A stretch of DNA of 64,000 nucleotides from Fimbriimonadaceae bacterium. Its GTDB lineage: Bacteria > Armatimonadota > Fimbriimonadia > Fimbriimonadales > Fimbriimonadaceae. Made by a program: the position numbers and the translations under genes. Below the pieces are notes generated by a model. It saw only the letters and a list, made by a program, of their open reading frames with translations. It did no database searches and was not told where the DNA came from. How positions within the stretch are numbered: position 1 is the first letter of the stretch; every line of letters begins with the position of its first letter. This document shows positions 1 to 8,368 of this stretch, piece by piece. The stretch spans positions 2,297,362 to 2,361,361 of the forward strand of contig CP075364.1 of assembly GCA_019454105.1 (NCBI GenBank), given 5' to 3'.

Positions 1-227
1 GATCGTGCGCCGCTCTCGTAGACCCGGATCAGATCACCGGTCGGCAGCTTCAGCTCGGTCCATGATTCTGGGCCATTAGAGGCCGTTGTGGATTCTGCGC
101 TCCCTTCATAGCCTTCGAAGCCAAGCTGAAAAATCTTGTTCTTCCCAACGTACGCCTCAATGCGGGTAGCGTCCGGGATTTTGACCTCGGGCACGTGTTC
201 AGTGAATAGCCCTTCTTGTCGAGACAT
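1..227 (-). CDS. Hypothetical protein, truncated at window edge
   Basis: An open frame of 75 codons starts at an ATG (225-227) and runs off the window without a stop. The product begins MSRQEGLFTEHVPEVKIPDA and has a balanced, protein-like composition with no signal peptide or membrane segment. I do not recognise the family. It lies downstream of the restriction-modification operon on the same strand, so it may be another accessory gene of the same element. Its C-terminus is not visible. Confidence 0.6.
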   Translation of the reverse strand, partial: MSRQEGLFTEHVPEVKIPDATRIEAYVGKNKIFQLGFEGYEGSAESTTASNGPESWTELKLPTGDLIRVYESGAR

Positions 228-311
228 CTCTTGGGTTACTTATAGCTGCTAATGAAGGAGCCCGCCATAGAGCTGGGGGTCTCCCCTCTATCGGAAGGGA
301 GACCGAACCCT

Positions 312-455
312 CTACTTGCCCTTTTTCGGAGCTGGCTTCGGAGCAGGCTTATTGGCCGGCTCGCTGACGGTGGTCTTCGGATGCTTGTCAGCGTATTTCT
401 CGGTGACATATTTTCCGGTTCCTGCGTCGCGGTGAACTCGCTTTTCGGCTGCCAT
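312..455 (-). CDS. Small basic protein with RDAGTGKYVT motif
   Basis: This 47-residue protein has a strong GGAGG ribosome binding site 7 bases before its ATG. The N-terminal half contains RDAGTGKYVTEKYADKHPKT, a pattern I associate with short uncharacterised proteins near mobile elements and restriction genes. The C-terminal third is a Pro/Ala/Lys-rich tail. It has no membrane segment. It sits between hsdR and the truncated gene at the window start, all on one strand. Function unknown; the clear RBS and low-complexity tail make it a likely real gene. Confidence 0.65.
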   Translation of the reverse strand: MAAEKRVHRDAGTGKYVTEKYADKHPKTTVSEPANKPAPKPAPKKGK

Positions 456-467
456 ACTTGCCTCCAT

Positions 468-683
468 CTATCGATAGTCGGCATGGCCTCTACTATTAGC
501 GCCAGACTCGCATCGCTGTGACGAGAACCTTTCTGGGTTCTGCCTACGTCCCTTCCATTGGTATGTAAACGGGGCTCGCGAAGGACGACCGGGTGCGTTT
601 CGGGCTTCGGCCAATGCCGCCATTCGTATGGACGGGCGTCCCTGTGATTTTGGAGCGGGCTCCGTCTCTTTTTTGGCACTCAC
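468..683 (-). CDS. Possible small hypothetical protein (weak)
   Basis: A GTG-initiated frame of 71 codons that ends 12 bases upstream of the next small gene. The product is rich in Arg, Ser and Pro and begins MSAKKETEPAPKS. There is no convincing ribosome binding site and no recognised domain. It is listed because it fills the gap behind hsdR with the spacing expected of an operon member. It could equally be a chance frame. Confidence 0.25.
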   Translation of the reverse strand: MSAKKETEPAPKSQGRPSIRMAALAEARNAPGRPSRAPFTYQWKGRRQNPERFSSQRCESGANSRGHADYR

Positions 684-715
684 TCACTGACTCTGCTATT
701 TGAGGCGCTGCAGAT

Positions 716-3700
716 TTATAAGTCGTCTCCCCTGCCAATTCCCGAAACCAAGCCCAAGAACCTCTCAAAGAAGGCGATCAGTTTCGTGAGTACGCGTTGC
801 TTCCTCTCCCCATGTGCGCCATCGGCGGCGAACCTCGTGGTCGGCGGCATCACCTTTGTTATCGCCGTGCCGGTCGTCCGGATTTGGCCATCACGAAACG
901 CGGCGTCAACGAAAGCGCGGGTCTCCTCCGGCTTCAAGCTTTCCTCGTTAATGATTTGATCCAGCTCCGCCTTTCGACGCGTGTCAACGAACGCCCGCCA
1001 TTCGGCGTCGATCTCTCCGCTGGCCGAAACCGAGTCCACGAAGTTCTCGATCAAATCCTTCTTGTTGCGCAATGTTGGCGATGAATCGACCGCGCGGGTG
1101 ATCTGCGCCCGGATTTCAACGTCGAGGCCGTCCCCCTTGGCTTCGCGCATCTTCGCTACGAGCATCAGGATGTAATCAACATTGATTTCGACCTGCTTGA
1201 TGAGCTCGATTTCGAATACGATGTCATCGAGAATCTGCTCCTTGTCGGATTCCTTTGTCGAGCGGAAGTCGGTATAAAAGTCTAGATAAACGCTGCGGTA
1301 ATCCTGTCCTTGACGTTGGCTCAAGATCTCATGCCCCTCGAATTCATCGAATGAGGTCAGGATGTTCTCCAAGCGCAGGATCGATCCGAATAGAGCGATG
1401 AAGTCCTTCTTGGCCTGCTCGCCGATGATCTGCTGGCCAAGAGGGAAAATTGCCAAGAGCTCCCCAACTTTCTCTTCGTAATCGGCATAGTAGTCGCCGT
1501 ATGGCTTGAGGATCGCGATGCCACGAGCCTCCTTGTTGCCAAAAAGGGCGAGAGCGTCGTTCGTCTCTTGCTCAAGGTCGCGGAAGCTCACGATGTTGCC
1601 GTAAGCCTTCACCGAATTGAGAATCCGGTTCGTTCGCGAATACGCTTGAAGCAGGCCATGGGCTCTAAGGTTCTTGTCAACAAAGAGCGTGTTCAGCGTG
1701 GTCGCGTCGAATCCGGTGAGGAACATGTTGACCACGATCACCAGATCGATCTCGCGGTTCTTCATCCGCAAGCTCAGGTCTTTATAGTAGTTCTGAAACT
1801 TGTCTGATGACGTGTCGAACGAGGTGCCGAACATCCCGTTGTAATCTTTGATTGCGGCGTCAAGGAAATCTCTGGCTGGGCCGGAAAGTTGAGCCGTTTC
1901 GAAGCCTTCTTCTTCAAGCGCTCCGTTTTCAACCTCCTCATTTGCGGCGTACGAGAAGATGATCCCTACCTTGAGCTGCTGGTCGGGAACGAGAGAACCC
2001 TGCTGTCGCTTGAACTCGGCGTAGTAGGCGCGAGCTGCATCAATCGAGGCCGTTGCGAACAGCGCATTGAAGCCTCGAACTCGCCTTTCTCCCAGTGAGT
2101 ATGAGTCGTTGCGCTTAGTCTTCTGATCGAAGTGTTCAAGGATGTAGGCGGTGACCTGACTCAAGCGTTCAGGTGCGAGGAGCGCCCTCTCGGTGTCAAT
2201 GGATGAGACCTTCTTATCGAGCACGTTCCCGACCTTGACCGTGTTCACGTAGTCGATCCGGAAGGGCAGGACGTTCTTGTCGGTGATCGCGTCCACGATC
2301 GTGTAGGTGTGAAGCTTCTCACCGAAAGCCTGCTCTGTCGTCTTGAGGTTGGGATTGCCTCCGCTCGACATGTTGGCGGTGAAGATCGGCGTACCGGTAA
2401 ATCCAAAGAGGTTGTAGCGCTTGAAGGCGCGGGTAATCGCCGTATGCATGTCCCCAAACTGGGATCGGTGGCACTCGTCGAAGATGATCACGATGTGCCC
2501 TCCAAAAACCTCGTGTCCCTTGTTGGCGGCAATGAAGTTGTCGAGCTTCTGGATCGTCGTGATGATGATCCGGGCATCCTTGCTTTCAAGCTGTCGCTTG
2601 AGGACGGCCGTCGATGTATTCGAGTTGGCCGCGCCCTTCTCGAATCGGTCGTACTCGCGCATTGTCTGGTAGTCGAGGTCTTTGCGGTCCACGACGAAGA
2701 GCACCTTGTCCACGCTTGGCATCTTGCTGGCAAGCTGGGCGGTCTTGAAACTTGTGAGGGTCTTGCCCGACCCGGTTGTGTGCCAGACATAGCCGCCTGC
2801 TTCGAGCGTGCCGAGCTTTTTGTAGTTGGTCGCAATCTCGATCCGTTGGAGAATGTGCTCGGTGGCTGCGATCTGATATGGCCGCATGACCAACAGCATC
2901 CGGTCGGCGGTAAGCACGCAATACCGAGTCAGGATGTTGAGCATCGTGTGCTTGGCAAAGAAGGTCTTGGCGAATGGGATCAGGTCTTGGATCGCTTTGT
3001 TCTGCGAGTCGGCCCACCACGACGTGAATTCAAATGAGTTCGATGTCTTCCTGACTCTCTTGGCTCCCGCTGCGTCCTGAATGTGCTGTCGGCGGGTCGT
3101 GTTGCTGTAATACTTCGTGTGCGTTCCGTTGCTGATGACGAAGAGCTGAACGAATTCAAACAGGCCCGAGCCAGCCCAAAAGCTGTCGCGCTGGTAGCGG
3201 TCGATTTGGTTGAAAGCTTCTCGGATCGCGACCCCTCGTCGTTTCAGTTCGATGTGAACCATCGGCAGACCGTTTACCAGCACCGTCACGTCGTAGCGGT
3301 TAGCTCGTGCGCCCGCGACCTCGTATTGATTGATGACCTGGAGCCGGTTGTTGTGGATGTTCTGGCGATCGATCAGCTTGACGTTCTTTGTGGTGCCGTC
3401 GTCCCTAGTTAGTAGCTGAACCGGGTCTTCCTGAATGCGAACCGTCTTTTCGGCGATGCCATCGTTCTGGCCCGAAATCTTGGTCTCGTAGAACTTGGTC
3501 CACTCCGCGTCCGAGAACTTGATGTCGTTGAGCGACTCGATCTGCGTCCGAAGATTTGCGATTAGCTCCTCTTCTGAACCGATCCGAAGATAGTCGTAGG
3601 CTTGCCGCTCCAGCTGCTTGATGAACTCCCTCTCAAGGGCATCTTCACTCTGGTACGTCGTCTCGCGAACCTGGCTGTCCGGAATGTACTGCGCGATCAC

Positions 3701-3760
3701 CGTGCTCTCGTTTGAGACGGCGATCGGATTGTAGTTGTACGGCTTGCGCTCTTCGCTCAT
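716..3760 (-). CDS. hsdR: Type I restriction enzyme, HsdR motor/endonuclease subunit
   Basis: The 1014-residue length is normal for HsdR. The N-terminal PD-(D/E)XK nuclease is visible as Asp157, then Glu171 and Lys173 in IELKRRG, with the same spacing as in EcoR124I. The SF2 translocase follows: Walker A TTGSGKT (about 328-334), the DECH box (428-431), FTGTP, and motif VI QAYSRTNRI. It provides ATP-driven DNA translocation and cleavage for the HsdM2S methylase complex. Its ATG overlaps the end of the upstream hsdS fragment by four bases, indicating translational coupling in the operon hsdM - nuclease-like gene - hsdS - hsdR. No disruption is seen. Confidence 0.97.
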   Translation of the reverse strand: MSEERKPYNYNPIAVSNESTVIAQYIPDSQVRETTYQSEDALEREFIKQLERQAYDYLRIGSEEELIANLRTQIESLNDIKFSDAEWTKFYETKISGQNDGIAEKTVRIQEDPVQLLTRDDGTTKNVKLIDRQNIHNNRLQVINQYEVAGARANRYDVTVLVNGLPMVHIELKRRGVAIREAFNQIDRYQRDSFWAGSGLFEFVQLFVISNGTHTKYYSNTTRRQHIQDAAGAKRVRKTSNSFEFTSWWADSQNKAIQDLIPFAKTFFAKHTMLNILTRYCVLTADRMLLVMRPYQIAATEHILQRIEIATNYKKLGTLEAGGYVWHTTGSGKTLTSFKTAQLASKMPSVDKVLFVVDRKDLDYQTMREYDRFEKGAANSNTSTAVLKRQLESKDARIIITTIQKLDNFIAANKGHEVFGGHIVIIFDECHRSQFGDMHTAITRAFKRYNLFGFTGTPIFTANMSSGGNPNLKTTEQAFGEKLHTYTIVDAITDKNVLPFRIDYVNTVKVGNVLDKKVSSIDTERALLAPERLSQVTAYILEHFDQKTKRNDSYSLGERRVRGFNALFATASIDAARAYYAEFKRQQGSLVPDQQLKVGIIFSYAANEEVENGALEEEGFETAQLSGPARDFLDAAIKDYNGMFGTSFDTSSDKFQNYYKDLSLRMKNREIDLVIVVNMFLTGFDATTLNTLFVDKNLRAHGLLQAYSRTNRILNSVKAYGNIVSFRDLEQETNDALALFGNKEARGIAILKPYGDYYADYEEKVGELLAIFPLGQQIIGEQAKKDFIALFGSILRLENILTSFDEFEGHEILSQRQGQDYRSVYLDFYTDFRSTKESDKEQILDDIVFEIELIKQVEINVDYILMLVAKMREAKGDGLDVEIRAQITRAVDSSPTLRNKKDLIENFVDSVSASGEIDAEWRAFVDTRRKAELDQIINEESLKPEETRAFVDAAFRDGQIRTTGTAITKVMPPTTRFAADGAHGERKQRVLTKLIAFFERFLGLVSGIGRGDDL

Positions 3761-4275
3761 CCAACCTCCTGGAACGTGAGCAAGCGGTCGCGGTAGTGCT
3801 TGTATTGCTGACGCCTTGCGCTTAGCTCCGCTGGTAAGCCGATGCTTAGGTCATTTAGTAGCGCTTCAAACTTATCGAGGATCGAGACAACCCTGTTTTG
3901 CTCTTCGAGCGGGGGGATTGGAATCACGTGATTCTCAACGTCCTTTACTCGAACGTGGGGGACTCCCGCGCCTTTCTTCAACCCATGCATCCGTTCCTGG
4001 CTGTTCTGAAGCAAATAATAGATGAACTTCGGTGTTAGGACAGACTCATCTGGATGAACACTGAACGCATCTGTAAGGAAAATGGGACGGTTCCAATAGC
4101 TTACGAGCCCTGCGTATGCGCCGGATCTCGCTATAACGACCGTTTCACCGTGCCGGTTGGCAACCGAGTGAGTGTAAGTTGGAACCGGTCCGTTTGCGAC
4201 AACAGGAATTTCTCCCGAAGTAGCTTGTCGCTCTGTAATTGCCGTCCCGCGAAAAAACTTGCAAACCTCAATCAT
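3757..4275 (-). CDS. hsdS: Type I specificity subunit HsdS, C-terminal half (second TRD)
   Basis: The 172 residues hold one target recognition domain (from [16 protein letters not shown] to [20 protein letters not shown]) followed by the helical conserved region ending in [17 protein letters not shown] complete HsdS has two such units, so this is half a subunit. It overlaps the end of the first half by eight bases, in a different frame. Reading upstream in its own frame, past its ATG and through the GA repeat, there is no stop, and the residues [10 protein letters not shown] align with the start of the first TRD ([10 protein letters not shown]). The halves were therefore probably one gene, or are switchable. 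It could also be made separately by coupling and act as a half-subunit. Confidence 0.9.
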   Translation of the reverse strand: MIEVCKFFRGTAITERQATSGEIPVVANGPVPTYTHSVANRHGETVVIARSGAYAGLVSYWNRPIFLTDAFSVHPDESVLTPKFIYYLLQNSQERMHGLKKGAGVPHVRVKDVENHVIPIPPLEEQNRVVSILDKFEALLNDLSIGLPAELSARRQQYKHYRDRLLTFQEVG

Positions 4276-4942
4276 TCTCGCCCACCTGATCCGTCTCTCT
4301 CTCTCTCTCTCTCTCGGTGAACGTCAGTAGTTGATCTCGATAAAAGGTATACTGTTTACGTCGCGCCTCCAGCTCCGCCTCCAGCTCCGCCTCCAGCTCC
4401 GCCTCCAATTTACTAAAGGCGTCTAGCATTCTAACGATCTCTTGCTGGACTTCAATTGGGGGGACGGGAATTTTGAAATCGCGAACTCGGCTATCTGGAA
4501 TTGACGGGTAGTTACCAGGAACCTGCTTCTCCTCCACAAATCTACGGAACCGATCTGCGCCTAGAAGATGCGCAAGAAAATTTGTTAGAACCTCCTTTTG
4601 GATCGGTCGCAGAACGCAATATCCAGTGCTCGCAATTTGCCCGTCGAATGCAGCTGTGATGATCGCCCAGCGCATTTGTGTAGGGCGAGTTGTCGCAAAG
4701 ATCACGTCGCCCTCGCGCACGATCTGCTGAGCACGGCTAGGCGCATTGTTCCGCGTAATCGTCGCGGTCTCGCCGATCTTCCTTGTTGTTCGGTCTACCG
4801 ACGTGAGGTCTATGTACTGGAACTCGTTATCACCGGCGTTCGACCATCTGATGTTTGAGCCGCGGACCGTCACTTCGGCCAGCGTTTTGAATTCAACTCC
4901 GCTCGGGCAAAGTCTTCGGACGAGGTCGTCGATGTGGCTCAT
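4268..4942 (-). CDS. hsdS: Type I specificity subunit HsdS, N-terminal half (first TRD)
   Basis: The 224 residues contain one target recognition domain (starting [14 protein letters not shown]) and the central conserved helix with three EAEL repeats, then [16 protein letters not shown]. The tail [16 protein letters not shown] is encoded by the GA tract and sequence beyond it and is not HsdS-like, so the frame is lost there. The start is the ATG at 4942, which overlaps the upstream stop as ATGA; an upstream frame extension to 5035 is not HsdS-like. In the present repeat state this makes a half-length subunit, which could dimerise and recognise a symmetric site, or be inactive. Confidence 0.92.
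   Translation of the reverse strand: MSHIDDLVRRLCPSGVEFKTLAEVTVRGSNIRWSNAGDNEFQYIDLTSVDRTTRKIGETATITRNNAPSRAQQIVREGDVIFATTRPTQMRWAIITAAFDGQIASTGYCVLRPIQKEVLTNFLAHLLGADRFRRFVEEKQVPGNYPSIPDSRVRDFKIPVPPIEVQQEIVRMLDAFSKLEAELEAELEAELEARRKQYTFYRDQLLTFTERERERETDQVGEND
4294..4315. repeat. (GA)11 dinucleotide tract inside hsdS (likely contingency locus)
   Basis: Eleven perfect TC units on the plus strand, read as GA in the hsdS sense. The tract begins on a codon boundary after TTC ACC. Its 22 bases leave the frame one base out, so translation ends at a TGA 19 bases past the tract. With 12 units (or 9) the frame runs into the second TRD. Short repeats of this kind change length by slipped-strand mispairing and phase-vary hsdS genes in other bacteria. 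Confidence 0.9.
4365..4407. repeat. 12-bp tandem repeat in hsdS encoding EAEL units
   Basis: Three full copies and one partial copy of the unit GCCTCCAGCTCC, encoding EAEL repeats in the helical spacer between the two recognition domains. Comparable TAEL repeats in EcoR124I and EcoDXXI set the spacing between the two halves of the DNA target, and a change in copy number changes specificity. Confidence 0.92.
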
Positions 4943-5838
4943 GACTGTCCCTCGTAGGCTCGTTGAATTAGTGGCAAAGCTTGTTCGACATCCGCCAAAG
5001 TTCGAACCTTTACTTCGAGATCGCCCGTTCCCCAATGGCCGATCGAGCGCACGTCGCGAAGGCCCTCGCGCATCTCTACGTCGTCAACTTTGATGTGTAA
5101 GTAGAGGTTGAGGTTGGTGTAACTGGCGTAAGTGATCGTCGCAAAATTTCGGGTTCGCTTGAATGCGATGTAGAGCTTGGTCGGTTTTTCGGTTACATCT
5201 TCCCCTTGACCCAAAATGGCTTGCCTTAGAGACTCATAGAGCTGCTTGATCTCAGGTGATGCTTCCTCCAACCACTGAGAGATTGGCTTGTCCGTTCCTG
5301 TTTTGGTGGCCTGTGAATTCGGAACAGGAGTGACGGTTGCATCAGATGACGTGATCCTTTCCAAAAGAAGGCGATCCTGTCCAAATCTTCGATAGCGTAC
5401 GAGGTCGATGCTGCTGGGCATGAGCTCGTAAGCCCCAAGATCGTCGCGGGTGAAGTCGGTGGCGATGCAAATCAACCTGGTTGAACTGTGATCGATCGCG
5501 TCTGCGACCTCCTTGCCAAGTTTCTCGAAAACGACCTTCCAGAACTCGGCCTTATGACTGCGAAGCCATGCCATGTAGGACATGCCCTGATTGATGACGG
5601 TCCGGTTCTTGTCGAGCTTGTATTCGATGACGACCGGAAATCCGTTCTCGTCGATACCGAGCGTATCGATCCGCCCTCCCTGGCCGGTCGAGAATTCAGA
5701 CGCGACGAATCGAACGCCAAGTAGCGTCTCCAAGTTGCTCTCAAAGAGATCTTGAACTTCGCGCTCCAACTTATAGAAACTCGGTTGATTCTCCTGCACC
5801 TTGCCATTGTCGATGGCGAAAAGACGGAGCTCGCTCAT
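4939..5838 (-). CDS. PD-(D/E)XK nuclease-like / DUF5655-type protein in RM operon
   Basis: The 299-residue protein has an N-terminal nuclease-like core with [20 protein letters not shown], matching the D...(E)xK pattern of PD-(D/E)XK folds such as NucS-like proteins. The C-terminal part (about 200-299, with [20 protein letters not shown] and [19 protein letters not shown]) resembles the DUF5655/'predicted transport protein' domain. No membrane segment is present. It is coupled by four-base overlaps to both hsdM and hsdS, so it is co-expressed with the restriction system. I infer an accessory DNA-binding or nuclease role; the exact function is unknown. Confidence 0.75.
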   Translation of the reverse strand: MSELRLFAIDNGKVQENQPSFYKLEREVQDLFESNLETLLGVRFVASEFSTGQGGRIDTLGIDENGFPVVIEYKLDKNRTVINQGMSYMAWLRSHKAEFWKVVFEKLGKEVADAIDHSSTRLICIATDFTRDDLGAYELMPSSIDLVRYRRFGQDRLLLERITSSDATVTPVPNSQATKTGTDKPISQWLEEASPEIKQLYESLRQAILGQGEDVTEKPTKLYIAFKRTRNFATITYASYTNLNLYLHIKVDDVEMREGLRDVRSIGHWGTGDLEVKVRTLADVEQALPLIQRAYEGQS

Positions 5839-7406
5839 ACCGCGCTCCCCTCCAAGTCGGCAACAATTGCGTCGATCTGTGTTCGAAGATCCGATTGCCG
5901 AGCAACGATCTCTGCGATCCTGGCGTTCAGCGCAGTGATGTCAATGGCCTCAGAAGTGTCTTCTTTCTCAACATAGGATGAAACGGAGATGTTGTAGTTG
6001 TTCTCCTCGATGGCCGCAGCCGAAACTAGTTTAGTGAAGTGGGCTTCATCTTTTCGAGAAGCGAAAGCTTCGAGAATCTTCTGTTGATGTGCGGGCATCA
6101 ATTTGTTCTTGTTGCCCACGCGCGTGAACAGAGTAGATGCGTCGATAAAGAGAACCGAATTGTCCTTTTTTGACTTCTTCAGAACGATAACGCAGGTTGC
6201 GATCGTCGTGCCGAAGAAGAGGTCAGGTGGAAGCTGGATGACGGTGTCGATGTAGTTATTGTCGATCAAGTATTTCCGAATCTTCTGTTCGGCTCCGCCA
6301 CGATAAAGGACGCCGGGGAACTCGACAATTGCCGCTGTGCCGTTCACCGCAAGCCAACTGAGCATGTGCATCGTGAACGCAAGGTCGGCAGCCGACTTCG
6401 GTGCGAGAACTCCTGCTGGAGCGAATCGTGGATCGTTGATGAGAAGCGGGTTCGCGTCGCCGTCCCACTTGATCGAGTATGGCGGATTTGAAACGATCGC
6501 CTCGAAGGGTTCATCATCCCAGTGAAGTGGATCGGTTAGTGTGTCGCCGTGCGCGATGTTGAACTTCTCGTAGTTCACGTCGTGCAAGAACATATTGATC
6601 CTAGCCAGGTTGTACGTAGTGAGGTTGACTTCTTGGCCAAAGAAACCTTGGCGAACATTCTCCTTCCCGAGCACCTTCGCGAACTGGAGCAACAACGAGC
6701 CCGATCCGCAAGCGGGGTCATAGACCTTGTTTACTTGTGTCTTGCCGGCGACGGCGATACGAGCGAGAACTTCAGAAACCTCTTGGGGCGTGAAGAACTC
6801 GCCTCCCGATTTGCCCGCCTGGGAAGCGTACATGGTCATCAGGAACTCGTAGGCGTCACCGAAGAGGTCGATTGAGTTGTCTTCGTAGTTGCCGAGTGGC
6901 AGGTCACCGATTGCTTCCAACAGCTTCACGAGCTTCTCGTTTCTTTTCGCGACGGTCGGACCGAGCTTCTGAGAGTTAACGTCAAGGTCGTCGAAGAGGC
7001 CCTTGAGGTCGTCTTCGCTGTCCGAACCGACGGCCGATCCCTCAATGTTGTTGAAGACACGCTCAAGCGTCTCATTTAGGTTCTCGTCGTTCTTCGCCTT
7101 CTTCCTGACATTCGCGAAGAGTTCAGATGGCAGGATGTAGAACCCTTTTTCGTCAACTGTGACCTTTCGACCGAACTCCGCATCTTTGTCACTGATCTTG
7201 GAGTAGTCGAAGTCCTTCTCTCCGGCTTCTTGCTCAAGCTTGTTGATGTAAGACGTGAGGTTCTCGGAGATGAACCTGTAGAAGAGCATGCCGAGCACGT
7301 AGGATTTGAAATCCCAACCATCGACCGATCCGCGCAGGTCGTTGGCGATCCGCCAAATGGTCTTGTGAACCTCGGCGCGCTGGGCCTCGCTTGTGCTCGG
7401 AGGCAT
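5835..7406 (-). CDS. hsdM: Type I restriction-modification methyltransferase HsdM
   Basis: The 523 residues begin with the helical HsdM N-terminal domain (TIWRIANDLRGSVDGWDFK). The N6-adenine methyltransferase domain follows, with SAM motif DPACGSG (230-236), catalytic motif NPPY (307-310), and GGEFFTPQEV between them, a family hallmark. The C-terminus ends in a coiled-coil-like segment that contacts HsdS. It methylates adenine in the sequence set by HsdS to protect host DNA. It is the first gene of the minus-strand RM operon; the next ATG overlaps its stop. Confidence 0.97.
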   Translation of the reverse strand: MPPSTSEAQRAEVHKTIWRIANDLRGSVDGWDFKSYVLGMLFYRFISENLTSYINKLEQEAGEKDFDYSKISDKDAEFGRKVTVDEKGFYILPSELFANVRKKAKNDENLNETLERVFNNIEGSAVGSDSEDDLKGLFDDLDVNSQKLGPTVAKRNEKLVKLLEAIGDLPLGNYEDNSIDLFGDAYEFLMTMYASQAGKSGGEFFTPQEVSEVLARIAVAGKTQVNKVYDPACGSGSLLLQFAKVLGKENVRQGFFGQEVNLTTYNLARINMFLHDVNYEKFNIAHGDTLTDPLHWDDEPFEAIVSNPPYSIKWDGDANPLLINDPRFAPAGVLAPKSAADLAFTMHMLSWLAVNGTAAIVEFPGVLYRGGAEQKIRKYLIDNNYIDTVIQLPPDLFFGTTIATCVIVLKKSKKDNSVLFIDASTLFTRVGNKNKLMPAHQQKILEAFASRKDEAHFTKLVSAAAIEENNYNISVSSYVEKEDTSEAIDITALNARIAEIVARQSDLRTQIDAIVADLEGSAV

Positions 7407-7685
7407 CAGGCGCGGCCTCCGCCTAAGGCTAGTTCAGAAATCTTGATCCCCATGGGTGCGTACTCCGGCCCTCTGCACCCTACCGGGTGGCGCAACTCGG
7501 CCACTGAGACTGATTTTGGCAGACATTGCCCGCATCGTATCAATCTGGTTCGGACTTGTGAACAGATGAGTTCCTTTTGGAGGCGAGTTCGTTCGCCGAA
7601 GGCAGTCGTTTTTGGCCTCCCAAGAGCAGCTTGATACGCCTGAATTGCGACCGCCAAGGCTGGTCGCACCTAGGAGGTATCAGAC
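7407..7685. other. Intergenic region between divergent hsdM and DprA-like genes
   Basis: This 279-base stretch must hold the promoters of the leftward RM operon and the rightward gene. I see no consensus promoter that I can assign. A minus-strand frame of 87 codons crosses it but has no RBS or protein-like composition. An AGGAGG ribosome binding site for the rightward gene lies at its right end. Confidence 0.5.
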
Positions 7686-8273
7686 ATGTCTCGAACCGCC
7701 GTCGGAGCGGGAGCTTCGACGCTTCCAGGCCGATCGGCCACGAAATCGTCCCTTTCGATTGAGGTCCCATCTCGATCAACACCCTTTGATCAGGAACCCG
7801 GATTCTATGAGCCTGCCGGTCTGTGGCTCTACGGCAACGTCCGGTTGCTGAGTGTCAACCTGGCCATGATCTCGCAGGCCTGTGGTCCTCCGGATCACGC
7901 TCCCGACGAACTCGATGAGATCGAGCGGATGGCAGAGCAATCCATTCTTGAGGGCAAGGTCCTTGTCACGGGAATTCACAGCCCGGCTCACATGCGGGCA
8001 GCGATTGTTCCGTTAAGATGGGGCGCTCCCCGGATATTGGTGGTTGCCGGGGGCTTCAAGTATCACCTTGGAGCCGACCTGAAACAGGAACCATTCCGCG
8101 CTGCCAGGCTCTGGCGGTACCAGTGGGATGAGCGAACGGACCTGGTGGTTTCACGTCGGGCCCCAGAGAAGCTGCCCACGTTCGCTCGGCACAACCCAAC
8201 TGTGGATCGCCTCGTGAGCAAGATCGTCAATCAAGAACTTGGGGGCTGCCTGTTCGGCAATCCCGAGTTCTGA
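7686..8273 (+). CDS. DprA/Smf-like Rossmann-fold protein (putative)
   Basis: 195 residues, with a strong AGGAGG RBS before the ATG. The middle part reads WLYGNVRLLSVNLAMISQA, then VLVTGIHSPAHMRAAIVPL and APRILVVAGGFKYHL, and the end has TFARHNPTVDRLVSKIV. The HSP..R...L..GAPRI.V.G pattern resembles the small DprA/Smf (SLOG-type) Rossmann proteins that bind DNA or nucleotides. The first 35 residues are Ser/Thr-rich and not conserved-looking. It stands alone, diverging from hsdM, with a hairpin terminator right after its stop. Family assignment rests on pattern memory only. Confidence 0.55.
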   Translation: MSRTAVGAGASTLPGRSATKSSLSIEVPSRSTPFDQEPGFYEPAGLWLYGNVRLLSVNLAMISQACGPPDHAPDELDEIERMAEQSILEGKVLVTGIHSPAHMRAAIVPLRWGAPRILVVAGGFKYHLGADLKQEPFRAARLWRYQWDERTDLVVSRRAPEKLPTFARHNPTVDRLVSKIVNQELGGCLFGNPEF

Positions 8274-8276
8274 GCC

Positions 8277-8301
8277 AACAGCCCCTCCTTGAGGGGCTGT
8301 T
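8277..8301 (+). terminator. Hairpin terminator after the DprA-like gene
   Basis: A perfect 10-bp stem, AACAGCCCCT paired with AGGGGCTGTT, with a 5-base loop. It starts four bases after the stop codon at 8273. There is no long T-run, so it may act as a weak or Rho-assisted terminator. Confidence 0.7.
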
Positions 8302-8368
8302 CGATGAGTGAGCTCCTTCAGATCGAATGATTGAAAATCGACAGAATAAGAGTAGACTCAGGGCACAA

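Noticed and set aside
702-720. CTGCAG near the hsdR stop as a left att site
   Set aside because: Only six bases match the core; no TTAGGAACC arm or tRNA fragment is nearby. The left end of the element is probably outside the window.
4268-5035. Longer start of the first hsdS half at 5035
   Set aside because: The extra residues lie in the upstream gene in another frame and are not HsdS-like; the ATGA overlap at 4942 is the natural start.
7406-7669. 87-codon minus-strand frame ending at the hsdM start
   Set aside because: No ribosome binding site, Arg/Pro/Gly-rich composition without strands or helices, and it fills a divergent promoter region. The one-base overlap with hsdM is explained by chance.
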